The notes under the pieces are model-generated. The model made no database searches, was not told the DNA's origin, and saw only the letters and a program-made list of their open reading frames with translations. Below are positions 49,595 to 58,480 of a DNA stretch of 64,000 nt, in pieces. The position numbers and the translations under genes were made by a program. How positions within the stretch are numbered: position 1 is the first letter of the stretch; each line of letters begins with the position of its first letter. Origin of the DNA: Buddleja alternifolia (taxonomy: Eukaryota > Streptophyta > Magnoliopsida > Lamiales > Scrophulariaceae); contig CM033403.1 of assembly GCA_019426215.1 (NCBI GenBank), forward strand, positions 3,239,001 through 3,303,000. The letters run 5' to 3'.

Positions 49595-50680
49595 AAACAT
49601 GTATTTTTTCATCCGGATATTGAAATGAATCAATTCTTACACCGTTACAAACTTTGTGAATCAATCTACATTTTTTGTGTTGAAGTTGAAGCTCAAAAAT
49701 GTACAGAAAATATAGAAAAATTATCCCGAAGATGACGAAAAATTATTTTTTTTCCAAAAAATTCGTATATATATGTCTTTTTTAACATTTTGTATATTTT
49801 CACCCGGATATCGAAATAATTCAATTATTATACCGTTACAAACTTTGTGAGTCAATCTATATTTTTAGTGTTGAAGTCGAAGCCTGAAAATGTACAAAAA
49901 ATGTCGAAAAACCATCCCGAAGATGATGAAAAATATTTTTTTCCAAAAAATCAGTTCCGTTTTAATATGTTGTATTTTTTCATCCGGATATCGAAATGAA
50001 TCAATTCTTACACCGTTACAAACTTTGTGAGTCAATCTACATTTTTTGTGTTGAAGTCGAAGCCTGAAAATGTACAAAAAAGGTCGAAAAATCATCCCGA
50101 AGATGACGAAAAAATATTTTTTTTGAAAAAATCCGTTCCGGTTTAATATCTTGGATTTTTTCACTCAGATATTGAAATGAATCAATTCTCATACCGTTAC
50201 AAACTTTGTGAGTCAATCTACATTTTTTGTGTTGAATTCGAAGCCTGAAAATGTACAAAAAAGGTCGAAAAATCATCCCTAAGACGACAACAAAATATTT
50301 TTTTCTAAAAAATCCGTATATGTGTGTTTTTTTTACTTGTCATATTCCTTCATTAAGGTATCGAAATGAGTCTATTATTGCGTGGTTACAAAGTTTATAT
50401 GAAAATCTACAATTTATGTATTCAAGTCAAAACTCAAAATTGAACAAAAAAGGGAGAAAAATGAGCCGGAACATAGACGATGTTATTATTTTCTTTAAAA
50501 GATTACTCTAATGTATCATTTTTTACTTGTTATATTTCTTCACTTGGGTATCGGAATGAGTCCATTCTTGTGTGGTTACAAAGTCTATATCAAAGTCTAC
50601 AATTTATATGTTCAAGTCAAAACTCAAAAATGGACGAAAAAAAGAGAAAAATGAGGTGGAAATAAGGAAAAAAACAAAAG
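49595..50680. repeat. Tandem array of 180-190 bp units, right arm (inverted)
   Basis: This is the reverse-complement array, with the same order of well-matched inner units and diverged outer units. The two arrays could form a long hairpin in RNA or single-stranded DNA. Confidence 0.85.
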
Positions 50681-50925
50681 ATAAATAACAAAAAAAAAAC
50701 AAAAAAAAATTAAATATTGGCCATTCCTCGCTGAGTCAGGGCGGAATGGGCCAAATTTATTAAAAAAAAAATAAAAATTGGCTATTCCGCGCTGACGTAG
50801 CGCGGAATGCCTTTTAATTTTTTTTAAAAAATAAAAATTTTTATTCCGCGCTGACGTGGCGCGGAATGCCTTTTAATTTAAAAAAAAAAAATTGTATTAT
50901 TTTTTTAAAATTTTCAAACTTGGCC

Positions 50926-53100
50926 TTATGTTCACGTGATGCAGAGGCCCGTCTCCCAATTAATCCTATCATGTCATGTCTCCATCAAATTAATGGCAAA
51001 GCATATATTTTTTTTTAAGGAATAATTACAATATCATAATACATCAATTACAAAAGAATTTATTATAAATAAGCATTATTAACAAATATAATCATAATCA
51101 ACAAATTATTACAAATAAATTACTATTACAAACTAAAATAGAGAGAACTCACATATATTCAATGGGAATTAAACCCACAATCTCTTAACTATAGACCTCA
51201 ACTTTAATCATGATGGCAAAGCGTACCTTATTAAGATCTTTTCAGATTTTAATGGGGGTACCGTTATAAGTATTGCACTGACAAGTAAATAAACGCCTTT
51301 GCTCAATCAATTCTGACAAGTAAATAAATGCCTCTACTTCCAGCTGGCTTTGTACTAAGATTGTTTTGTAATGGATGCTTATAAACAAATAATATCTCCT
51401 TTTCAAAAAAACGTGCTGCTATTTCTAGACGTGTGTTTTCAGATTGTTTAATTTATTTTACTAAATGGTGAGTACCTTTTTATTTTGGAACTTGGCCTTA
51501 TGTCTCCCAATTAATCGTATCATGTCATGTCTCCATCAAATTAATGGCAAAGCGTACCTGGATAAGATCTTTTCAGGTTTTAATACAAGTAATGCACTGA
51601 CAAGTAAATAGATGCCTCTGCTCAATCAATTCTGATATGATTAATCCCTATGATGTACTTTTTTGTTTTGGTATATACCAAGGTTTCCTCCAGCCGGACG
51701 CTGGACACTATTTTTCTTCGAGGCATAAAAATCACCGAAGTGAGTTTTGTCTCTCCCAATAAAATTTTTTCCATGATTAAGGAACCTAATTATCTATCAA
51801 GACCTTGTTGGCATTGTACTAAAATTGCTTTGTGATGGATGCTTATAAACAAATAATATCTCCTTTTCAACAAATAATACCCATCAAAATCTGAAAAGAT
51901 CTTAACCAAGTACGATGTGCCATTAATTTGATGGAGACATGATAGGATTAATTTTTACCATAGTGATCTAAGAAACACAAACATATGATTGTCACTAATA
52001 TTACTAAAGGAGTTGATAAATGTATTCAGTATTTTGTTAAAAACACTTCATATTTTTTTTAAATAGATTAAGTTAATTATAATGTCATTCAACGTATCAT
52101 ATAAAATTCTTATTTATATTAAAAGGTGATCTGAATAATCAGTACTATATAAACTTTGAAGAATGTTTTTAATTCCTTTTTATATAAAATTGAGTTTTTT
52201 CTCAAACATCTTTTTTTAAAAAAGAAAACTATTTTTAATTATTATAATAAGACTAATCATCTTGTCATGGATATTCAAGCCCTAAGATTTTATAAAACTC
52301 GTTAAATGATATGTATTACTCATTTGTTCTATAGTAAATATCAGAATTTCTTTTTTAAATATTGAAAATTAATATAACATCAAAAACCTAAAAATTACCA
52401 AAAAATAGATAATCATATTACAGTGAGTTAGTGTTGGTGAACTCAATATGTCCACCTAAAATAATAACTAATTTTATTTTTTTATTAAATTTAATGAAAA
52501 GATAATTATCAATTTTATTCAAAATAAAATAACATATATCCTAATTTAGTTCTAAATAAATAAGTTAAAATTTTAGTTATATCTACTACCTTTTATTTTA
52601 CTTATTATTTACGGATTCATCACTTTAATTTTTTAAAATTTTGAGCTATCCAATTCTCAAATAAGTATAGGCATTTATTTACTTGTCAGTGCATAATTAT
52701 ACAGTACCCATTAAAATCTAAAAAGATCTTATCCAGGTACGCTTTGCCAGTAATTTGATGGAGACGTGATAGGATTAATTGGGAGACGGGATGGTGATTC
52801 GCCTGCATCACTTAAGATAAGGCCAAGTTCCAATTTTAGCTAAACAAAGAATAAAATATAGAGATAATAGCATCTATAGTCCCCCATTTTTTTTATTTGT
52901 ATCACTTAAATTCTTCAGGTAATATTTATTTCACTTAAGTCCCTTATGTTCTAAATTCTATGTCACTTAAGTCCTCCAGGTGCTTTTATAATAGATTTTA
53001 TTTCAAACAAGCCCTTATAGTTTCATTTGTTCTCAAACCCTAATCCTTCAAAGAGGAAAATAATCGAAATAGATATGGTTTAAGCAAAAGAAGGATCCTA
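50926..53100. other. Mosaic of repeat pieces, no gene
   Basis: The words CATGTCTCCATCAAATTAAT and ATGCTTATAAACAAATAATA occur several times in both orientations (for example 50975, 51375, 51530, 51838, 51930 inverted, 52755 inverted). 51955-52690 is the second copy of the repeat at 45275. Around 51665-51700 a segment resembles the end of the SINE at 47606. I see no coding region. Confidence 0.6.
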
Positions 53101-53108
53101 TTGAAAAA

Positions 53109-53120
53109 TGGTATCAGAGC
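53109..53120 (+). promoter_or_regulatory. tRNA-Met primer site of the caulimovirid-like element
   Basis: TGGTATCAGAGC on the plus strand just upstream of three small, closely packed reading frames. Plant pararetroviruses use this site for minus-strand priming. Confidence 0.7.
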
Positions 53121-53197
53121 CTGGTTTTATTGATGAAATACTTAAATAATTTTCCATAAGACTAAGTCTATCCCTAAGTGAGGAGAATTAAACAAGA

Positions 53198-53496
53198 ATG
53201 GAACCGAACAAAAGTTCGATCTATGAAGAAAACAGGGACAGAAGGATAAACGAATTGATCGGTTTATCCGAAACGTACTCCGGATCTCAGCCGGAATCAA
53301 GAAGGAGTTAGCAAAAGAAAATCCACGTCAAGCTGACCTACCAGAGTCGATCAGATATTATCAAAGAAAATTTGATGTGGATGGTCACTTTCAAGGCAAC
53401 GTTGCAAGGAAATTTCAACTTGCACAAATCCAGGGCAAATGGACAAAGGACCAAGATTGCCTTACAAGAGATAAACGAGGTAACTCTTTTGTTTAA
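53198..53496 (+). pseudogene. Caulimovirid-like ORF 1, frameshifted
   Basis: A short reading frame starts at 53198 and stops at 53309, while a second frame that overlaps it stays open to a stop at 53494-53496, 3 nt before the next start codon. The simplest reading is one protein of about 100 residues broken by a frameshift near 53290. It is charged and has no motif I can name. Position between the primer site and the coiled-coil frame fits the first small ORF of several plant pararetroviruses. Confidence 0.5.
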
Positions 53497-53499
53497 ATC

Positions 53500-53871
53500 A
53501 TGAATTGGAAGGAAATTGAACCGGATACTTCTAAGTTCTCTAGAGATCTTAGAGAAATCCAAAAGACAGTTCAAGATAACGGACATAGGTTAGAACATCT
53601 ACCTATGAAAATTGAAAACTTGAACAATAAACTTGAGGAAATCCTCAAGATTATTCCAGATCTAGAAAGATCTCTATCAGATCTAAAGATGGAAGTCCTA
53701 GATCAAAAAGAAAGACTAGGGATCGCAGGTTCGTCTAAACAAAAACAAGACAGAATCAGTGATTCACTTGGTCGTGTATCTCTTCTTCATCAGAAGGGTA
53801 AGGCTAAGGAAATCCCTAAACCAAAGACCCATGAGGAACTAATTCTTGATATCCTTAGAAGTATTAAATAA
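53500..53871 (+). pseudogene. Caulimovirid-like ORF 2, coiled-coil protein
   Basis: 123 codons, intact here. The N-terminal two thirds form a heptad-rich coiled coil (for example LPMKIENLNNKLEEILKIIP), followed by a basic Lys/Gln-rich segment. Size, coiled coil and position match the virion-associated protein class of Caulimoviridae, which links virions to other proteins. The next frame begins one base after its stop. It is an old genomic copy and not expected to be expressed. Confidence 0.6.
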
Positions 53872-53872
53872 T

Positions 53873-54559
53873 ATGGATATCTCAAGAATAGATCCATCTG
53901 ATCTACAGGAGTTAGCTGAGTCTTTTTCTCAACTAGCCTTCGTTGATTTAGTCAATATCAAGGCTATTGAAACGAATCCTCTAGCATTAGGTTTTCCTGG
54001 AGAAAGCTCTGCATCTAATAATCCTCCACCACCACCGGAGGTCACGATGCAAGAAAAAGGAGATTTGCATTTAAACGCAGGACCCCCTCTGGTGGGTACA
54101 ACGTATAGAGCAAATCTCGTGAGAAATCCAAACAGGGTACCCGAAAATACACCTTGGGCAAGGACTACGTCACAACCCTTGCACCCACATGGTACTATCC
54201 TGAATTTGGATGTCATCGATTTTAGAAACATCGAAAAACTAATCGATGAATGGGTAGCGGCTATGAAAATAGCGGCAACCGCTTTAGATCTAGATAAAGA
54301 AAACTTTAATAGACTAATTGAGTTAAGCCTCGAAGGCTCGGTAAAAATCGGATGGGATCACACCCCCAAAATTACCAAACAAGGAGTCTTAGAAGGCGAA
54401 TCTAAAAGCATGATTGCAGAAAGATTCGGAAGACTCATTAAGTTTCATTTTGTCGGAGACGGATACTTCAATCAAAATAATGAGGAAAAGGTTAGAGAGT
54501 ACACACAGGCTCTCTATAGCATTGAGTTAAGAAATATCTGTGCAATAGACGAATATATC
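53873..54559 (+). pseudogene. Caulimovirid-like coat-type frame, 5' part, cut by a solo LTR
   Basis: Start at 53873 (MDISRIDPSDLQELAESF), one base after the preceding stop. Its Ser/Pro-rich N-terminal region is followed by a helical domain with FNRLIELSLEGSVKIGWD, of the gag/coat type found in plant pararetroviruses. The reading frame is cut at 54560 by the solo LTR. The continuing part of the same domain lies at 56327-56723. Genus cannot be assigned from this. Confidence 0.6.
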
Positions 54560-56326
54560 TGTTAGGAAATTCATTATTAGATGTTTTGATGATGACAAGA
54601 TAGGATTTCATGTTAGACTCCAAAAGAATGTAAGTTTATACTTTCATAGAATATATGTATAAGCGTTTGAAAGTGTATTAGTTTGTTAGGCTTGTAATCT
54701 TTATCTTTGTAGATTTTAGACTAAGTATTAGATACAGAGTCGCTAATAGAATTCTAGGTGAGTCTATTATAGATGAAGTTGAAGATCAGCGTCTGAAGTC
54801 AAGTGAAGATGAAGATTTGTCTTAAGCGTCTGTCAAACGCTTAAGAGTCTATTTCAGGAGTTATGAATCAAGCGTTCAAGAGAATGTTCTTAGCGCCTAG
54901 CTAACACTAAAGGACTGTTCCAGAAGTGTGAACCAAGAGCTCAGATACTCAAGCGTTCATCGAAAGGATTCACCTGAAATACATCCTTAAGTCATCCAAT
55001 CCTCAACGGACATTTATTTCCAACGAGAAATAAATTCAAAATGCATTAAAAGCTTGATAAGTGCATTAAATGCGATAAGACTTTCTGACTTGTGGACAAG
55101 CCACCTTTTGACTAGACTGTCAGCTTTTCAACCTGCTCCTGTCCAATCGGATTCAGCAGAAATTAAGGAATGTCAGAAAAGGGACTATTTGCGCTCAATT
55201 GTGTCCAACAGACAATTTCCAAGAAACCCTATAAATAGTTTCCCTCAGCAAATTCAGTGAGAGAGAGAGGATGTGCGAAGAGCCAAAACTTTGCTGAAAT
55301 AACTTGAGAGAAAAAGCTTCCAAACTCCACAGCCAATTGGAATTTAAGAAAGTTAATTTTTTCAACAAGCAGTATTTTTGTGTTTTGAAGAAGATCTTTC
55401 TTGAAGCTCCAATATCCTTTAAAGCTTCTCAAATACATCCCAAGACAGTCACCCGATATCTCAAACCTCTTTAAAGAAGAACAAACAAAACCTGTGACAA
55501 AATCCTTCAACCTTTCATTTGAGTGAGAAAGAAGTTGAAACCCTTTTACAAGCAGTATTTCTGAGTGAGAGAAGCTTGTTGAAGAAGATCTTCATTGGTG
55601 CTGAAGTCTGAGTGATCAAGGAGCCTGAGATCGTCTTCCGAGGATAGAAGTGTCTTGTAGCAGAAATCTGTGTGACCAAGGAGCTCAAGCCATTCGTCAT
55701 CTTGTTCCCTAATTTGTAGAAGATTCTGTGTGATTCTTTGAGAATCATTTTAGTGGATTTCCTCCAAGTGAAAAAGGAGAAGAAGGACGTAGCTGGGATT
55801 ACACCACCCAGTGAACCTTACAACTTATTGTGTCACTTTACTTTTTTAGTGCTTTACTTTGCATTTGCATATTACATATCTAAAAAGCATATAAAACCGT
55901 CAAGCGTCTAATTTAAGTCAAAAAGTGAACACTAAGCTTTCAAATCAGTCTTAAGCGCCAAGCCAAGCGCTAAGTACTCGAAGCGTTCAAAATCGTTTCT
56001 AAAGAAAAGCAACTAAGGAAAAACTTTGTGACGCTAAACATTTTCAGAGAGAAGACTTATAAAATACTTCCGCTGTGCTAACCCTGATTAAGTGATTGAA
56101 ACTTTACCCTGCTTTGGTAATAGTTGAAATCACTAAGTCTAAGTTAACTTTATTAAAACAGTCTTCATTAGACGCTCAAGTCAAGCGCCTATCTCTCAAG
56201 CGTCTAGTCAAGCGTTTACTTTTCTCAAGCGTCCAAAAAGAATTTAATAAGAAAATTTTTGAAGCGTCGAAAAGACCTAAGCGTCTATTCAACCCCCTCC
56301 CTTCTAGAGGCTCAGTGGGACCAACA
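54560..56326 (+). repeat. Solo LTR of the E1 family, 1.77 kb, inserted in the caulimovirid fragment
   Basis: It starts TGTTAGGAAATTC and ends GGGACCAACA, with ATATC on both sides (54555-54559, 56327-56331), a perfect 5-bp duplication. No PBS or coding DNA follows, so the interior was lost by LTR-LTR recombination. It has a TATA box at 55230-55237 and about 15 AAGCG-type words, almost all on the plus (sense) strand, with a dense cluster at 56160-56290. Unlike the other copies it reads on the plus strand. Confidence 0.9.
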
Positions 56327-56723
56327 ATATCTATTGGTATCGCAAGTATTTCTTTCAGAGTAATGTTGATGCGCAGATTGCGGCACCAATGTTCTTTGCA
56401 AAAATTTGCAGTCCTTGGAGGGAAATGTTAACACATTCCTACAAGGTACCAGAAGGACAACTTGATTCAGTAGCCAGACGTATGTCTTTCTTAAAAGACA
56501 AACTGAAAGACTGGTGTTATTAAGCATCCCTTCAAAAGAACATGAAAAAGCTTAGAGGAAAAATGAAGAAAACTCCTCTTCGCTATGATAATAATGACTT
56601 TCCAACAATTATTGGAGCATCATGCAAGCAAAGAAAGAAGAAAAGGCAGCTCCATAGCTCTGATGCCAATCGGAGTTACAAAAAGCGTTCTCCTTTCAGA
56701 CGAAAGTCTTGGTGGTCCAAATC
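56327..56723 (+). pseudogene. Caulimovirid-like coat-type frame, 3' part
   Basis: The frame resumes beyond the solo LTR, shows a helical stretch and then strongly basic residues (for example SYKKRSPFRRKSWWSK near 56680), as expected for the nucleic-acid-binding end of a coat protein. A stop lies at about 56521. It is cut on the right by the LTR of E4, so protease and RT are not present. Confidence 0.55.
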
Positions 56724-58230
56724 TGGTGGTCCCAAGTGGCATACGAAAGGGTCTAGAAGGGGGGGGGGTTGAATAAACCCTGAAGTCTTTTTCGACTTCA
56801 CAAAAATTTTCGTATCACTTTAGAAATTTGAACGCTTGGAAAGCTGAGCGCTTGGGTCAGACGCTTCAGAGTAGTTAACTTAGACTTAGTGATTTCAGAA
56901 GTTTACCAAAGTAGGGCAACGCTTAGATCGCTTAATCAGGGTTAGCACAGCGGAAATGATTTTTAGCGTTCTTTTAGATAATTTAATCGCTTTGCAATTT
57001 TATTTGTCTTTTTCAGAATAATATAATGTGATGAATATAAGACAATAAAATATAAATGACACAATAATTTGTAAGGTTCACTGGGTGATGTAATCCCAGT
57101 TACGTCCTTCTTCTCCTATTTCACTTGGAAAAATTTACTATGATGATTATCAAAAAATCACACAGAAACTTCTACAAAATAGTAATGGATGAAAATGATC
57201 TTGGGCTCCTTGATCACACAGACTTCAGCACCAATGAAGATCGTCTTCTTCAAGCTTCTCTCACTCAGAAATACTGCCTGAAAGGTTTCAACAACTTTTC
57301 TCACTCAGATGAAAGGTTGAGGTTTGTCACTAGGGTTTGTTTGTTTTAGAGAAGATCAAACAATTTGGAATATCTCAGTTGGAGTTTGAATTTCTTCTTT
57401 GGAAGATATTTGAGATATTTGTGACTGTCTGGAATGTAGATAAAAAGCTTGAAAGGTTTTGGCTATGGGGTTTCTAAGCTTTTTCCAGAAAGAATGTACG
57501 TAAGATTTTTGGCAATAATTTCTCGTATATTCTCGTTGTTATCTATTTTGGGTTTTTCTGGAGCAAGGTATTTATAGGCAATTTCTTGGGATCTGTCCGT
57601 TGGACACATGTAGAAGCGTGCCTTTCACGTGGCGCGTGATCATACCTAAAGTCCGACATTCCTGAAAATTCGCTGAATCCAATTGGACGGGAGCAGCTAA
57701 ATCTCTGAAACTTCTGACAGTCTGGTCAAAAGGTGGCTTGTCCACAAGTCATAGTAGCTTATCACATTTAATGCTCTTATCAGGCATTTAATGCATTTGA
57801 ATTTATTTTTCGTTGGAAATAAATGTCCGTTGAATGATTGCATTTAAGTCCTTCATGACTTGAGGATTTATTTCAGGTGAATCTTACATCCATCGCTTGA
57901 GACAATTTGAGCGCTTGATCCATGTATCCTGAAATAGGTTCCTTTAGCGTTTGACGGACGCTAAGAGACAAATCTTCATCTCTGGTTGACTTCAGACGCT
58001 GGTCTTCAACTTCTTCTCTAATAGACTCACCTAGAATTCTACTAGCGATTCAGTTACTAAGACTTAGTCTAAAATCTACAAAGATAAAAATTACAAGCCT
58101 AAACAAAATTACAAACTTTCAAACGCTTAAACAATGATCTAAGGAAAACATAAACTTACATTTTATTTGGGGTCTAACAATGAATCCTATCTTGTCATCA
58201 TCAAAACATCTAACATGAAATTTCCTAACA
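56724..58230 (-). repeat. E4 3' LTR
   Basis: It begins TGGTGGTCCCAAG and ends TTTCCTAACA on the plus strand, is homologous to the E1 LTRs, and has a TATA box at 57569-57576 (minus). It is followed by the purine tract (ATTTCCCCCTTTTTGATGAT on the plus strand). Confidence 0.9.
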
Positions 58231-58480
58231 ATTTCCCCCTTTTTGATGATGTCAAGACTTTAACTTTTGTAACTCTTTTATAATTTAAGAGTTACTAAAT
58301 AGGAAAGCCCAAATGAATATAAGTTAGCGTTCAAAAAGTTAGTAAGGTTAACTAAAGTTAGATTAGCTTCAACAAGATGTTTCAGCGATAAATCATTCAT
58401 ATATTGAAAGAATAAACATACATGATTTATACTGAAAACAAAAAAAAGAAAAGCGAGTACAAAAATAATAAAAGATTCAT

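Larger units (their letters stand above)
48207..50916. mobile_element. 2.7 kb foldback element, MULE-like, with 9-bp duplication
   Basis: AACTTGGCC flanks both sides (48198-48206, 50917-50925). The ends are GAGAATTTTAAAAAAATAAT and, read from the right, TGAAAATTTTAAAAAAATAA. Nearly the whole element is one long palindrome centred near 49570. A 9-bp duplication and GA-rich A/T ends fit Mutator-like elements with very long inverted repeats. No transposase is present. Each arm carries tandem 180-190 bp units and CpG-rich short palindromes. The open frames in it are repeats of the unit. Confidence 0.85.

Noticed and set aside
48673..50665. Several open frames with repeated RPFLYIFRLR-like words
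   Set aside because: They are translations of the tandem 180-bp units of the foldback element, present on both strands.
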